The notes under the pieces are model-generated. The model saw only the letters and a list, made by a program, of their open reading frames with translations, ran no database searches and had not been told where the DNA came from. Made by a program: the position numbers and the translations under genes. A stretch of DNA of 33,587 nucleotides from Bacteroidota bacterium (lineage in GTDB: Bacteria > Bacteroidota > Bacteroidia > Bacteroidales > Prolixibacteraceae). The stretch covers positions 1 to 33,587 of the forward strand of contig JAJRSD010000032.1 in assembly GCA_024278975.1 (NCBI GenBank), read 5' to 3'. Below, piece after piece: positions 15,974 to 26,965 of the stretch. How positions within the stretch are numbered: the first letter of the stretch is position 1; every line of letters begins with the position of its first letter.

Positions 15974-16023
15974 GGTTTAGAATCTTATCCCGGACAACCG
16001 GAGATGGGGTTCTAAACCTTTTT
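15974..16023 (+). terminator. Hairpin plus T-run between rplL and rpoB (attenuator)
   Basis: GGTTTAGAA (15974-15982) pairs with TTCTAAACC (16010-16018) over 9 bp. Inside, TCT pairs with AGA and CCGG/CCGG closes an ACAA loop. TTTTT follows at 16019-16023. This is an intrinsic-terminator shape placed where other bacteria attenuate ribosomal protein expression relative to RNA polymerase, so partial read-through is expected. Confidence 0.7.
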
Positions 16024-16061
16024 GTGTCTTAGTATTTTACATAATTAACTTGTATAAATAC

Positions 16062-19000
16062 ATGTCTGTACAAACAAAAAAAGAGAGGATAAATTTTTCC
16101 TCCACGCAAACCAGGTTTGATTACCCTGACTTCCTAGAAGTACAAGTTAAATCATTTAAAGATTTTTTTCAGTTAAAAACAACACCCGATAATAGAGTTT
16201 CTGAAGGTCTGTTCAGGGTGTTTGAAGAGAATTTCCCAATTACGGATACTAGAAATAATTTCGTATTGGAGTTTATCGACTATCAAGTTGACCCACCTAG
16301 ATACTCCATTCAGGAGTGTATAGACCGTGGTCTGACTTTTAGTGTGCCGTTAAAAGCAAAGCTAAAGTTGTACTGTACCGATGCTGATCACGAAGATTTT
16401 GATACCGTGGTTCAGGATGTGTACCTTGGAACTGTACCTTATATGACAGCCAAAGGAACCTTCATTATTAATGGAGCCGAAAGGGTTATCGTATCGCAGT
16501 TACACAGGTCGCCGGGAGTATTCTTTGGGCAAAGCTTACACGCCAACGGTACTAAACTTTATTCAGCGCGAGTGATTCCGTTTAAGGGATCGTGGATTGA
16601 GTTTGCAACCGACATTAACAGTGTTATGTTTGCATACATCGACAGGAAAAAGAAATTACCTGTTACCACACTTTTACGTGCCATTGGATACGAAAGCGAT
16701 AAAGACATTTTAGAGATATTCGATCTTGCCGACGAAATAAAAGTATCTAAAGCCAAACTGAAAAAAGTTATTGGAAGAAGATTAGCAGCCCGTGTTTTAA
16801 AATCGTGGGTTGAGGATTTTGTTGATGAAGATACCGGAGAAGTTGTTTCCATCGAACGTAACGAAGTTATTATAGATCGTGAAACTGATATCGAAGAATC
16901 TCATATCGAGGAAATTCTTGAGTCTGGAGTGAAGACGATTCTCTTACACAAAGAGGATCAGAATCAACAAGATTTTGCTATTATTTATAATACACTTCAA
17001 AAAGATCCTTGTAACTCTGAAAAAGAAGCTGTCCTTCATATTTATCGTCAGCTACGAAATGCTGAACCGCCAGATGAAGCAACAGCAAGAGATGTAATCG
17101 ACAAACTTTTCTTTTCTGATAAGAGATACGATCTCGGAGAGGTTGGTCGTTACAGAATAAATAAGAAACTAGGCTTAGATGTTGATGTCGAAAACCGGGT
17201 GCTTACCAAAGAAGATATAATTGAAATTATCAAGCACCTTATTCAATTGGTAAATGCAAAAACCGATGTTGATGATATCGACCACTTAAGTAACAGAAGA
17301 GTACGTACAGTTGGAGAGCAAATGTTTAACCAATTTGGTGTTGGACTTGCCCGAATGGCTCGTACTATTCGCGAAAGAATGAACGTTAGAGATAATGAAG
17401 TTTTTACCCCAATTGATTTGATCAATTCAAAAACTTTATCATCTGTAATTAACTCATTTTTCGGTACAAATGCATTATCTCAGTTTATGGATCAAACAAA
17501 TCCATTGGCTGAAATGACACATAAACGTCGTATGTCGGCACTGGGACCTGGAGGTTTATCCAGAGAAAGAGCAGGTTTCGAGGTACGTGATGTTCACTTT
17601 ACTCACTACGGACGACTTTGTCCGATTGAAACACCGGAGGGGCCAAATATTGGTCTGATCTCTTCATTATGTGTTTTTGCTAAAATCAACGAGCTTGGTT
17701 TTATCTCGACACCTTACAGAAAAGTTACTGAAGGAAAAGTTGACCTTTCAGAAACTGGTGCAGTTTATTTAACTGCCGAAGAAGAGGAAGGACATGTTAT
17801 TGCACAGGCAAATGCGCCAATCGATGAAGAAGGTAATTTTGTTAACGAAAAGGTTAAATCCAGACTTGATGGTGATTATCCTGTAGTTGAGAAAAACGAA
17901 GTCGAATTAATGGATGTTGCTCCTAACCAGATTGCTTCAGTAGCTGCATCGCTAATTTCATTCCTCGAGCACGATGATGCAAACCGCGCTTTGATGGGCT
18001 CTAACATGATGCGACAGGCAGTTCCTCTGTTAAGACCAAAAGCTCCAATTGTTGGAACAGGTTTGGAAGCCAGAGCTGCTGCTGATTCAGAAATTTTGAT
18101 TAAAGCAGACTTTGATGGCGTAATAGAATTTGTTGATGCAAAACAAATTATTATACGTTACGATGTTGCAGAGAATGATCGGTTTGTAAGTTTTGAACCT
18201 GATGTTGTAACATACCCGTTGCGGAAATATGCAAAAACAAATCAGGGAACAACTGTTGATCTGAAACCTATTGTTGAAAAAGGGCAACGTATTAAAAAAG
18301 GTCAGATTCTTTCTGAAGGTTATGCTACCGATGGTGGTGAACTGGCTTTAGGTCGAAATCTTATGGTTGCATTCATGCCTTGGCAGGGATATAACTACGA
18401 GGATGCTATCGTTATTTCCGAGAGAATTGTTCGTGAAGATGTATTTACATCTATTCATGTTGATGAATATACGCTGGAAGTACGCGACACAAAACGTGGC
18501 GTTGAGGAGTTTACTTCTGACATACCAAACGTGAGTGAAGAGGCAACTCGCAATTTAGATGAAAACGGTTTAATTCGCATTGGTGCGACTGTTAAAGCCG
18601 GAGATATTTTAATTGGTAAGATTACTCCAAAAGGAGAATCAGATCCTTCGCCGGAAGAAAAATTACTACGTGCAATCTTTGGAGATAAAGCTGGCGATGT
18701 TAAAGACGCATCGTTAAAGGCATCTCCTTCGTTAGCAGGTGTTGTTATCGAGAAAAAATTATTTTCGCGCGTAGCAAAAGATAAAAAAGGTAAAGCAACA
18801 AAAGCACTTCTCGATCAGATTGATGAAAAACTGGAACGCGAAGTTACTGCCGTTAAAACTAAACTCGAGGAGAAACTTTTTGGTCTTGTTAGTGGTAAAA
18901 CTTCGCAAGGAGTTAAGGACTACTACGGAACTGAGATTATTCCAAAAGGAGTTAAGTTTACCTTAAAACAATTACAAGAGCTTGATTACTTGAGTATTAA

Positions 19001-19871
19001 CCCAGTAAAATGGACTACCGATAAAGCGAAGAACGAACTGATCTTCAGAGTAATCAATAACTATATAATGAAACACAAAGAAGCAGAAGCTGTTTCACGT
19101 CGTGAAAGATACAATGTAACTATTGGAGATGAACTTCCTGCGGGAATTATTCAGCTTGCAAAAATTTACATTGCTAAAAAGCGGAAACTTCAGATCGGTG
19201 ATAAAATGGCAGGCCGACATGGAAACAAAGGTATTGTTTCGCGTGTTGTTCGCCAGGAAGATATGCCATTTCTTGCAGATGGAACACCAGTTGATATTGT
19301 ACTTAACCCACTTGGAGTACCATCGAGAATGAACCTCGGGCAGATATACGAAACTGTACTTGGTTGGGCAGGATTGAAATTAGGGTTGAAATTTGCAACA
19401 CCAATTTTCGACGGTGCAACTCTCGATGAAATATGTGAATATACAGACAAAGCAGGTGTTCCACGATTTGGAGAAACCCACCTTGTTAATGGTGAAACTG
19501 GAGAACCGTTTGATCAACCGGCAACAGTTGGTATTATTTATATGATGAAACTCGGGCACATGGTTGAAGACAAAATGCATGCTCGTTCAATCGGACCATA
19601 CTCATTAATTACGCAACAGCCATTGGGTGGTAAAGCACAATTTGGTGGTCAGCGTTTTGGTGAAATGGAAGTTTGGGCACTCGAGGCATTTGGAGCTGCT
19701 CACATATTACAGGAAATACTTACAGTTAAATCTGATGATGTAATGGGTAGAGCAAAAGCTTACGAAGCAATTGTGAAAGGTGAGCCAATGCCACAGCCGG
19801 GTATTCCTGAATCACTCAATGTATTATTACACGAGCTCAGAGGTTTAGGTCTTAGTGTAAGAATGGAGTAA
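16062..19871 (+). CDS. rpoB: DNA-directed RNA polymerase subunit beta
   Basis: A 1269-residue subunit of core RNA polymerase, with Bacteroidota-typical length and sequence. Landmarks include the N-terminal lobes ([18 protein letters not shown]), the rifampicin-binding region [20 protein letters not shown] followed by [13 protein letters not shown] (the classical Q, D, H and S positions are the sensitive residues), the [15 protein letters not shown] catalytic segment, and the C-terminal [20 protein letters not shown] and [12 protein letters not shown] that contact beta'. I take the ATG at 16062 as the start; a TTG four codons upstream (16050) is in frame but unlikely. It follows the rplL attenuator and lies 54 bp before rpoC. 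Confidence 0.98.
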   Translation: MSVQTKKERINFSSTQTRFDYPDFLEVQVKSFKDFFQLKTTPDNRVSEGLFRVFEENFPITDTRNNFVLEFIDYQVDPPRYSIQECIDRGLTFSVPLKAKLKLYCTDADHEDFDTVVQDVYLGTVPYMTAKGTFIINGAERVIVSQLHRSPGVFFGQSLHANGTKLYSARVIPFKGSWIEFATDINSVMFAYIDRKKKLPVTTLLRAIGYESDKDILEIFDLADEIKVSKAKLKKVIGRRLAARVLKSWVEDFVDEDTGEVVSIERNEVIIDRETDIEESHIEEILESGVKTILLHKEDQNQQDFAIIYNTLQKDPCNSEKEAVLHIYRQLRNAEPPDEATARDVIDKLFFSDKRYDLGEVGRYRINKKLGLDVDVENRVLTKEDIIEIIKHLIQLVNAKTDVDDIDHLSNRRVRTVGEQMFNQFGVGLARMARTIRERMNVRDNEVFTPIDLINSKTLSSVINSFFGTNALSQFMDQTNPLAEMTHKRRMSALGPGGLSRERAGFEVRDVHFTHYGRLCPIETPEGPNIGLISSLCVFAKINELGFISTPYRKVTEGKVDLSETGAVYLTAEEEEGHVIAQANAPIDEEGNFVNEKVKSRLDGDYPVVEKNEVELMDVAPNQIASVAASLISFLEHDDANRALMGSNMMRQAVPLLRPKAPIVGTGLEARAAADSEILIKADFDGVIEFVDAKQIIIRYDVAENDRFVSFEPDVVTYPLRKYAKTNQGTTVDLKPIVEKGQRIKKGQILSEGYATDGGELALGRNLMVAFMPWQGYNYEDAIVISERIVREDVFTSIHVDEYTLEVRDTKRGVEEFTSDIPNVSEEATRNLDENGLIRIGATVKAGDILIGKITPKGESDPSPEEKLLRAIFGDKAGDVKDASLKASPSLAGVVIEKKLFSRVAKDKKGKATKALLDQIDEKLEREVTAVKTKLEEKLFGLVSGKTSQGVKDYYGTEIIPKGVKFTLKQLQELDYLSINPVKWTTDKAKNELIFRVINNYIMKHKEAEAVSRRERYNVTIGDELPAGIIQLAKIYIAKKRKLQIGDKMAGRHGNKGIVSRVVRQEDMPFLADGTPVDIVLNPLGVPSRMNLGQIYETVLGWAGLKLGLKFATPIFDGATLDEICEYTDKAGVPRFGETHLVNGETGEPFDQPATVGIIYMMKLGHMVEDKMHARSIGPYSLITQQPLGGKAQFGGQRFGEMEVWALEAFGAAHILQEILTVKSDDVMGRAKAYEAIVKGEPMPQPGIPESLNVLLHELRGLGLSVRME

Positions 19872-19925
19872 ATTCAATACTCTTGATGAGAGTTGGTTCT
19901 GTTTTAATGATTTTTAAATAGTATT

Positions 19926-22900
19926 ATGGCATTCAGAAAAGATAATAAAGCGAAAACTAGTTTTTCAAAAGTTTCAATAGGTCTTTCATCACCCGAAGAG
20001 ATTCTGGAAAGATCGTTTGGTGAAGTATTAAAACCTGAAACAATAAACTACAGAACATATAAACCCGAGCGTGACGGTTTATTTTGCGAACGTATTTTCG
20101 GTCCTGTAAAAGATTACGAATGCCATTGTGGTAAATACAAACGAATCCGATATAAAGGAATTGTTTGCGACCGCTGTGGTGTTGAGGTTACAGAGAAAAA
20201 AGTACGACGCGAAAGAATGGGGCACATATCGTTAGTTGTTCCCGTGGCTCATATTTGGTATTTCAAATCGCTACCAAATAAAATTGGATATTTAATTGGT
20301 CTTCCAACCAAAAAACTCGATATGATTATTTATTACGAACGTTATGTTGTAATAAATGCAGGAGTTAAAGAGGTGGATGGTGTAAAACAATTAGATTTTT
20401 TAACTGAAGAAGAATATCTTGATATTCTGGATGCTCTTCCAAAGGAAAATCATCTTTTAGACGATGACGATCCAAATAAATTTATTGCAAAAATGGGTGC
20501 CGAAGCTCTGTTTTCAATTTTGAACAGAATCGACCTCGATAACTTATCGTACACTCTGCGACATAAAGCAAATACTGAAACTTCTCAGCAACGTAAAAAC
20601 GAGGCATTAAAAAGGCTGCAAGTTGTTGAAGCATTCAGAGCAAGTAGAAATATTAATCGTCCGGAATGGATGATTGTGAGAGTTGTGCCGGTAATTCCTC
20701 CAGATTTACGTCCGTTGGTTCCACTTGATGGTGGTCGTTTTGCAACTTCCGATTTGAACGATTTATACCGAAGAGTAATTATTCGAAACAACCGACTAAA
20801 AAGGTTAATCGAAATAAAAGCTCCCGAAGTAATTCTTCGAAATGAGAAACGAATGTTACAGGAAGCTGTAGATTCGTTATTCGATAATTCAAGAAAAGCA
20901 AACGCAGTAAAAACGGAAAATAACCGTGCTTTAAAATCTCTTTCAGATAGTTTGAAAGGAAAGCAAGGGCGTTTCCGTCAGAACCTTTTAGGAAAACGTG
21001 TCGACTATTCTGCACGTTCAGTAATTGTGGTTGGTCCAAAATTACGAATCCACGAGTGTGGTATTCCAAAAGATATGGCAGCCGAGCTTTACAAACCTTT
21101 TGTAATTCGTAAATTAATTGAAAGAGGAATTGTAAAAACAGTTAAATCGGCTAAGAAAATAGTTGATAGAAAAGACCCTGTTGTTTGGGAAATATTGGAG
21201 AATATATTAAAAGGGCATCCGGTTATGTTGAACCGGGCACCCACGCTTCACCGTCTGTCAATACAGGCATTTCAGCCAGTGTTAATAGAAGGAAAAGCAA
21301 TTCAGCTTCACCCGTTGGTTTGTACCGGTTTTAATGCCGACTTCGACGGAGACCAAATGGCGGTTCACCTTCCGTTAGGAAATGCTGCTATTTTGGAAGC
21401 ACAACTGTTAATGCTCGCTTCACACAATTTATTGAATCCTGCTAACGGAGCACCTATTCAGGTTCCTTCGCAAGATATGGTTTTGGGTCTGTATTATATG
21501 ACCAAACCACGCAAAGGTTCTAAAGGAGAGGGAATGACTTTCTATTCTGCTGAAGAAGTGATGATCGCATTTGCTGAAAAAGCCATCGATATACATGCAA
21601 TTATAAAAGTAAAAGTTCAGGATATTGATGAAAATGGTGAGTTCTTTAATCACATTATTGAGACCACAGTTGGTCGGGTAATGTTTAACGAAAACGTACC
21701 ACCAGAAGCTGGTTATATAAATCAATTGCTTACTAAAAAATCGTTGAGAACTATTATTTCTGATGTTTTCAATATCAGTGGTAATAAAACTACAGTCGCT
21801 TTCTTAGATGATATTAAGAATTTAGGTTATATAATGGCATACCGTGGAGGATTATCGTTTAACCTCGACGATGTAATTATTCCTGAGAATAAAGCTGAGA
21901 TTGTTGGCGAGGGCTACAAAGAAGTTGAAGAGGTAATCAATAACTATAACATGGGATTCATTACCAATAACGAACGATACAATCAGGTTATTGATATCTG
22001 GACACATGTTAACTCTAAACTGACTCAAACAGTTATGAATACTTTGAGTACCGACAAACAAGGTTTCAACTCAATTTATATGATGCTTGATTCAGGTGCT
22101 CGTGGTTCGAAAGAGCAGATTAGGCAGTTATGTGGAATGAGGGGATTGATGGCGAAGCCACAAAAATCTGGTTCAACTGGTTCTCAAATTATTGAAAACC
22201 CAATTCTTGCAAACTTTAAAGAAGGACTTTCGGTGCTTGAGTATTTTATTTCAACTCACGGTGCTCGTAAAGGTTTGGCAGATACAGCGTTAAAAACGGC
22301 TGATGCAGGTTATCTTACTCGTCGTTTGGTTGATGTTGCACAAGATGTTATTATATCTGAAGACGATTGTGGAACATTGCGTGGATTGAATGCTACTTCA
22401 ATAAAAAATAATGAAGAAGAAGTTGCTTCTCTTTACGAAAGAATTATTGGTCGTACAACTGTTCACGATATTTTTCACCCGGTAACCGGCGACTTAATTA
22501 TTAAGTCGGGCGAAGAGCTTACAGAAGAAATTGGTGCTATAATTGAAAATTCTCCCATCGAAAATGTTGAAATTCGTTCGGTACTTACCTGCGAATCGAA
22601 AGCCGGAGTTTGTGCCAAGTGTTACGGAAGAAATCTTGCAACCGGCAAGAAAGTTCAAAAAGGTGAAGCTACCGGAGTTATTGCTGCACAGTCGATTGGA
22701 GAACCCGGAACGCAGCTTACTCTTCGTACATTCCACGTTGGTGGTATTGCAGGTAATATCTCGGCTCAATCAATGGTTGAGGCAAAATATGATGGCTATG
22801 CTGATATTGAGGAATTACGTTCAGTAAAATATAAAAACGATGAAGGCGAGAATATTGAAATTGTTGTTAGTCGTTTGGCAGAACTTAAAATTGTAGATAA

Positions 22901-24194
22901 AAATACTAACATACCACTATCTACTCATCCAATTCCTTACGGCTCAAAACTGTATGTGAAAAATGGTGCAGAGATTAGAAAAGGAAAACTCATTTGCGAA
23001 TGGGATCCGTTCAACGGAGTTATTATCACAGAATTTGATGGTAAAATTGAATTCGAAAATCTTATTGATGGTGTAACTTATCGCGAAGAGTCGGATGAAC
23101 AAACCGGTTACAGCGAAAAAGTTATTATTGAAACCAGAGATAAAACTAAGAATGCTACTCTGAAAGTTCTTGATGGAGATGGGAATATGATTCGTTCGTA
23201 CAACCTTCCGGTGGGAGGACATATTTCTGTTGATGATGGAGAGAAAGTTGAAGCAGGAACTATTCTTGTTAAAATTCCATGTGCTGCCGGTAAAGCCGGC
23301 GATATTACAGGTGGTTTGCCACGGGTAACTGAATTGTTCGAAGCAAGAAATCCATCGAACCCGGCAGTTGTGTCAGAGGTTGACGGCGAAGTTTCTTTAG
23401 GCAAAATTAAACGTGGTAACCGCGAGATAATTGTAACTACAAAGTTGGGTGACACCAAAAAATACATGGTTCCGCTTTCTAAACAAATTCTTGTTCAGGA
23501 GAACGATTATATTAGAGCCGGAACACCACTTTCTGATGGAGCAACAACTCCTTCCGATATATTGGCAATTAAAGGACCAACAGCAGTTCAAGAGTATATT
23601 TTGAATGAGGTTCAGGACGTTTATCGTATGCAGGGCGTAAAAATTAACGACAAGCATTACGAGATTATTATTCGCCAAATGATGCGGAAAGTTGAAATTG
23701 TTGACCCGGGTGATACTCGTTTCCTCGAAAAACAAATTGTAGATAAACAATCATTTGCTTCTGAAAATGATTGGATTTATAATAAGAAAATTGTAGAGGA
23801 CTCGGGCGATGCAGAAGGATTGAAATCTGGTCAGATTATTTCGGCCAGAAGATTAAGGGATGAAAATTCTCAACTTAGAAGAAAAGATAAAAAGCTTATT
23901 GAGTCGAGAGATGCAATTCCTGCTACTTCAAGTCAGATTCTTCAGGGAATTACGAGAGCTGCACTTCAAACCCGTAGTTGGTTGTCAGCAGCATCGTTTC
24001 AGGAAACAACGAAAGTTCTGAACGAAGCCGCAATTAATGGTAAAACAGATTACCTCGACGGACTAAAAGAGAACGTAATTTGTGGACACTTAATTCCTGC
24101 CGGAACTGGTCTGAAAGAGTATAAAAGTCTTGTTGTAGGTTCTAAATCAGAGTACGACAGACTGGTGGATTCGAAGAAATACGATAACGATTAA
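19926..24194 (+). CDS. rpoC: DNA-directed RNA polymerase subunit beta'
   Basis: A 1422-residue catalytic subunit. The N-terminal zinc ribbon has Cys66, Cys68, Cys81 and Cys84 ([20 protein letters not shown]). The active-site loop NADFDGDQM is at residues 470-478 with the three Mg-binding Asp residues. The trigger-loop region and the second zinc site (an isolated Cys in DDCGTLRG, then [11 protein letters not shown]) follow. The C-terminal part ends in [20 protein letters not shown], which packs against omega. No break is seen. The gene is followed 10 bp later by a DUF3467 gene, so they are likely co-transcribed. Confidence 0.98.
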   Translation: MAFRKDNKAKTSFSKVSIGLSSPEEILERSFGEVLKPETINYRTYKPERDGLFCERIFGPVKDYECHCGKYKRIRYKGIVCDRCGVEVTEKKVRRERMGHISLVVPVAHIWYFKSLPNKIGYLIGLPTKKLDMIIYYERYVVINAGVKEVDGVKQLDFLTEEEYLDILDALPKENHLLDDDDPNKFIAKMGAEALFSILNRIDLDNLSYTLRHKANTETSQQRKNEALKRLQVVEAFRASRNINRPEWMIVRVVPVIPPDLRPLVPLDGGRFATSDLNDLYRRVIIRNNRLKRLIEIKAPEVILRNEKRMLQEAVDSLFDNSRKANAVKTENNRALKSLSDSLKGKQGRFRQNLLGKRVDYSARSVIVVGPKLRIHECGIPKDMAAELYKPFVIRKLIERGIVKTVKSAKKIVDRKDPVVWEILENILKGHPVMLNRAPTLHRLSIQAFQPVLIEGKAIQLHPLVCTGFNADFDGDQMAVHLPLGNAAILEAQLLMLASHNLLNPANGAPIQVPSQDMVLGLYYMTKPRKGSKGEGMTFYSAEEVMIAFAEKAIDIHAIIKVKVQDIDENGEFFNHIIETTVGRVMFNENVPPEAGYINQLLTKKSLRTIISDVFNISGNKTTVAFLDDIKNLGYIMAYRGGLSFNLDDVIIPENKAEIVGEGYKEVEEVINNYNMGFITNNERYNQVIDIWTHVNSKLTQTVMNTLSTDKQGFNSIYMMLDSGARGSKEQIRQLCGMRGLMAKPQKSGSTGSQIIENPILANFKEGLSVLEYFISTHGARKGLADTALKTADAGYLTRRLVDVAQDVIISEDDCGTLRGLNATSIKNNEEEVASLYERIIGRTTVHDIFHPVTGDLIIKSGEELTEEIGAIIENSPIENVEIRSVLTCESKAGVCAKCYGRNLATGKKVQKGEATGVIAAQSIGEPGTQLTLRTFHVGGIAGNISAQSMVEAKYDGYADIEELRSVKYKNDEGENIEIVVSRLAELKIVDKNTNIPLSTHPIPYGSKLYVKNGAEIRKGKLICEWDPFNGVIITEFDGKIEFENLIDGVTYREESDEQTGYSEKVIIETRDKTKNATLKVLDGDGNMIRSYNLPVGGHISVDDGEKVEAGTILVKIPCAAGKAGDITGGLPRVTELFEARNPSNPAVVSEVDGEVSLGKIKRGNREIIVTTKLGDTKKYMVPLSKQILVQENDYIRAGTPLSDGATTPSDILAIKGPTAVQEYILNEVQDVYRMQGVKINDKHYEIIIRQMMRKVEIVDPGDTRFLEKQIVDKQSFASENDWIYNKKIVEDSGDAEGLKSGQIISARRLRDENSQLRRKDKKLIESRDAIPATSSQILQGITRAALQTRSWLSAASFQETTKVLNEAAINGKTDYLDGLKENVICGHLIPAGTGLKEYKSLVVGSKSEYDRLVDSKKYDND

Positions 24195-24204
24195 ATTTAA
24201 AATC

Positions 24205-24531
24205 ATGGAAAATAGTAAACCAAAATCACAACAATTAAATATTGAATTAAGTGAAGAAGTGGCTCAGGGTATTTATTCAAACCTTGCAGTTATTACACAT
24301 TCGAGTTCAGAGTTTGTGGTAGATTTTGTTCGTATTATGCCGGGTATTCCAAAGGCAAATGTAAAATCACGTATTATTTTAACTCCGGAACATGCCAAGC
24401 GACTTTTGATGGCATTGCAGGATAACGTGAAAAAATACGAAGCAATACACGGGCCGATAAAAAATATAAAGCCAGGTTCGGAGTCAATGATGCCACCAAT
24501 GAATTTTGGTGGTCCGGCAGCACAAGCATAG
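24205..24531 (+). CDS. DUF3467 protein co-transcribed with rpoBC
   Basis: A 108-residue soluble protein of the DUF3467 family. It opens with a conserved-looking core (LNIELSEEVAQGIYSNLAVI, then SSEFVVDFVRIMPG and KSRIILTPEHAKRLLMALQDN), which suggests a small alpha/beta fold. The tail (about residues 85-108) is Pro/Gly/Met-rich and probably disordered. The function is unknown. The 10-bp gap from rpoC and the strong terminator right behind it make it the last gene of the rpoBC operon. Confidence 0.85.
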   Translation: MENSKPKSQQLNIELSEEVAQGIYSNLAVITHSSSEFVVDFVRIMPGIPKANVKSRIILTPEHAKRLLMALQDNVKKYEAIHGPIKNIKPGSESMMPPMNFGGPAAQA

Positions 24532-24553
24532 ATTTTATAACTATGATATATTT

Positions 24554-24583
24554 AAGAGGAATCAGTTTTGATTCCTCTTTTTT
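24554..24583 (+). terminator. Strong intrinsic terminator of the rpoBC operon
   Basis: AAGAGGAATCA (24554-24564) pairs perfectly with TGATTCCTCTT (24569-24579) around a GTTT loop, with six T residues at 24578-24583. It lies 23 bp after the DUF3467 stop. Confidence 0.88.
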
Positions 24584-24915
24584 GTTGAATAAATAAATCT
24601 CTTAATTCTAATATTCTCTGCTATACGGAGTTTGAGCTTTGTTTTATTGCTATTTGACATTTCTGGGTTATCCAATTTTGACCTCACAAATAGTGCAATT
24701 TTGAATAAAATTGTTGTAATCCGGTCAATTTTAGGTACTCTTACTTAAAACAAGTATAAATTAGGTCGGGTGTATTTTGGACAGAAAATATTTGAAGTAT
24801 TTGTTTGATTGTTTTAAAGCTGTGTTGACATTGCTTTTGATGCGATAAAAGATGCCCAAACACATGATATACATTCTATTTTACCAAAAAATAAATTCTA
24901 TTAATTAGTATATTT

Positions 24916-24947
24916 TTTGGTTAGTTTTAACTCAGTTTTTATATTTG
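24916..24947 (+). promoter_or_regulatory. Promoter of the etfBA operon
   Basis: TTTG (24916-24919), a 20-bp spacer and TATATTTG (24940-24947) match the Bacteroidota -33/-7 consensus closely. The leader to the etfB ATG is about 90 nt. Confidence 0.7.
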
Positions 24948-25042
24948 TCAACTTGTTAAAAAAGAGCAGGATTATTGAGCTAGATATTCGTGTAATTTTG
25001 TTCTTAATAATTCAATAATAAGATTAATTTAAATACACATAA

Positions 25043-25789
25043 ATGAAGGTTTTAGTTTGTTTGGGAAATGTGCCGGATACAACAACCAAAGTTAAATTTG
25101 GTGATGGTACTGCTTTGGATAAAACCGGAGTACAATGGATTATTAATCCATGGGATGAGTTGGCGTTAACACGTGCAATGGAGTTGAAAGAGGATAGCGG
25201 AAATTCGGTAAGTTCTGTTACTATTGTTACTGTTGGCGAAAAAAATGCTGAACCAACAATGCGAAAAGCTTTGGCAATTGGTGCCGACGATGCAATTCGT
25301 GTTGATACGGTTGCAACCGATGCTTTTGGTGTTGCTTCTCAAATTGCCGAGGCGGTTAAAGATAAAGGTTTCGATATAATTCTTTCGGGAATTGAATCGA
25401 GTGATTATAATGGTTCGATGGTAGGTGGAATGTTAGCAGAAATGTTAGATGTTCCTTCTGTTTCATCAGTTTCGGGGATAAGTATTTCGGGAGATAATGT
25501 CGATATTACCCGCGATATCGATGGCGGTAGAGAGCAGGTTTCTGTTGCTACACCGTTTGTTGCTGTTGTTCAGAAAGGTATTGCGAAAGAGCCACGAATT
25601 GCTGCGATGCGTGGAATAATGATGGCACGTAAAAAACCGTTGGTTGTAGTTCCTGCTGCTGCGGTTGAAACTCTCACCGATTTTATAGCGTTCGAATTAC
25701 CGGCATCAAAACCACCATGTAAATTGGTTGATGCTGATAACGTTGCCGAATTGGTTGATTTGTTACAAAACGAAGCGAAAGTTCTTTAA
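25043..25789 (+). CDS. etfB: Electron transfer flavoprotein subunit beta
   Basis: A 248-residue EtfB of the heterodimeric flavoprotein that takes electrons from acyl-CoA dehydrogenases. The opening MKVLVCLGNVPDTTTKVKF, the segment INPWDELALTRAMELKE, and the dehydrogenase-recognition/AMP region around GIESSDYNGSMVGGMLAEML are visible, as is GIAKEPRIAAMRGIMMARKK near residues 177-196. Length is normal. It is 26 bp ahead of etfA. The genomic partner is the acyl-CoA dehydrogenase at 30029. Confidence 0.95.
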   Translation: MKVLVCLGNVPDTTTKVKFGDGTALDKTGVQWIINPWDELALTRAMELKEDSGNSVSSVTIVTVGEKNAEPTMRKALAIGADDAIRVDTVATDAFGVASQIAEAVKDKGFDIILSGIESSDYNGSMVGGMLAEMLDVPSVSSVSGISISGDNVDITRDIDGGREQVSVATPFVAVVQKGIAKEPRIAAMRGIMMARKKPLVVVPAAAVETLTDFIAFELPASKPPCKLVDADNVAELVDLLQNEAKVL

Positions 25790-25815
25790 ATCATTAACCT
25801 GAAAAAATTGAAAAA

Positions 25816-26775
25816 ATGTCAGTATTAGTATATACCGAAAATTGGGATGGAGTTTTTAAGAAATTGTCTTTTGAACTGGTCTCGTACGCAGCTAAAGTTG
25901 CCGAAATGATGGGAACGTCTTTAACAGCCGTTTCTATTGGCGATGTTGCCGACGTTGAATTAAATAAACTTGGAGCTTACGGAGCTTCAAAAATTGTAAA
26001 GATAGAAGGAAACACAGCACTCGACAATCAGGTTTACACAAGCATTCTGGCACAGGTTGCCAATGCTGAAGGTGCTACTGTTGTTGTAATATCTCATAAC
26101 AATACGGGAAAAGCAATTGCGCCGCGATTGTCAGTAAAGTTGAAAGCAGCAGTGGGAGCGGGGTTAATAAAACTTCCTGTTTCAACCGAACCTTTTACAG
26201 TTTCTAAAAAAGTATTTTCGGGAAAAGCTGCTGCAAATGTGGTTCTGAAAACCGATATGAAGATTTTAACGCTTTCTCAAAATTCATTCGAAGTTATCGA
26301 AACTGGTGGTTCTGCAACAATTGAAAGTTTCTCTGCCGAAGTTGGAGAAGCTAAAACTATTGTAAAAGATGTTCAGAAACAAACCGGTAAAATATTGTTA
26401 AGTGATGCTGAAATAGTTGTTTCCGGTGGTCGTGGATTAAAATCGGCTGATAACTGGGGAGTTATTGAAGACCTTGCCGATTTACTGGGGGCAGCAACTG
26501 CTTGTTCTCGTCCGGTTTCCGACGAAGGTTGGCGCCCGCACGAAGAACACACCGGACAAACCGGTAAAATTATCGCTCCAAATTTATATTTTGCGGTGGG
26601 TATTTCAGGAGCAATTCAGCACATGGCGGGTATTAGCTCGTCGAAATGTATTGTTGCAATAAATAACGATGCTGATGCTCCGGTTTTCGAAAATGCCGAC
26701 TACGGTATTGTTGGCGATGCTCTAAAAGTTTTGCCCGCACTTTCTGAAGCTATTAAAGAAGCAAAAAATAAATAG
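25816..26775 (+). CDS. etfA: Electron transfer flavoprotein subunit alpha
   Basis: A 319-residue EtfA. The C-terminal FAD domain is textbook: VVSGGRGLKSADNW, the SRPVSDEGW segment, then GQTGKIIAPNLYFAVGISGA, IQHMAGISSS and INNDADAPVFENADYGIVGD. It passes electrons from FAD to a membrane quinone oxidoreductase. I see no FixC/FixX or classical ETF-QO here; the downstream cytochrome b/FeS and CCG genes are the likely acceptor. The operon is then interrupted by a repeat element (26815-26908). Confidence 0.95.
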   Translation: MSVLVYTENWDGVFKKLSFELVSYAAKVAEMMGTSLTAVSIGDVADVELNKLGAYGASKIVKIEGNTALDNQVYTSILAQVANAEGATVVVISHNNTGKAIAPRLSVKLKAAVGAGLIKLPVSTEPFTVSKKVFSGKAAANVVLKTDMKILTLSQNSFEVIETGGSATIESFSAEVGEAKTIVKDVQKQTGKILLSDAEIVVSGGRGLKSADNWGVIEDLADLLGAATACSRPVSDEGWRPHEEHTGQTGKIIAPNLYFAVGISGAIQHMAGISSSKCIVAINNDADAPVFENADYGIVGDALKVLPALSEAIKEAKNK

Positions 26776-26814
26776 GGGAGAAGGCTTTTGGAGATGTATG
26801 AAATGCATTTATTG

Positions 26815-26908
26815 CGTCACCCTGATTTTATTTCAGGGTCTTTTGTAGTTAGTAGGTTTAGATTCCGAATCAAGTTCTCCCAAAGGGATCGCTACGCGGA
26901 GAATGACG
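26815..26908. repeat. Second REP-like element, inside the etf gene set
   Basis: It is bounded by CGTCA (26815-26819) and TGACG (26904-26908). A first hairpin is CCCTGA/TCAGGG (26820-26825 with 26833-26838). A second is TTCTCC/GGAGAA (26875-26880 with 26898-26903), overlapping TCCC-AAA-GGGA. The order of parts parallels the element at 7093-7169: a YCYGA...TCRG hairpin, a GATNCYGAAT box, a variable palindromic insert, then ATGACGT. A reading frame crossing it is not credible as a gene. Confidence 0.6.
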
Positions 26909-26965
26909 TTCTAATTGGCTTTTCAAACAGATTTTTCCCAAAACTAAATTCTAAAATTCTATCTG

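Larger units (their letters stand above)
24532..25042 (+). other. Intergenic region between rpoBC and etf operons
   Basis: The stretch holds the rpoBC-operon terminator at its left end and a strong promoter about 95 bp before etfB. In between is AT-rich sequence with no credible ORF. One 7-bp inverted repeat (CAATTTT-GAAT-AAAATTG, 24696-24713) could be a protein-binding site. I see no RNA gene. Confidence 0.5.

Noticed and set aside
24825-24847. TTGACA as a sigma-70-type promoter before etfB
   Set aside because: Bacteroidota do not use the TTGACA/TATAAT consensus, no good -10 is spaced correctly, and a far better TTTG/TATATTTG pair lies at 24916-24947.
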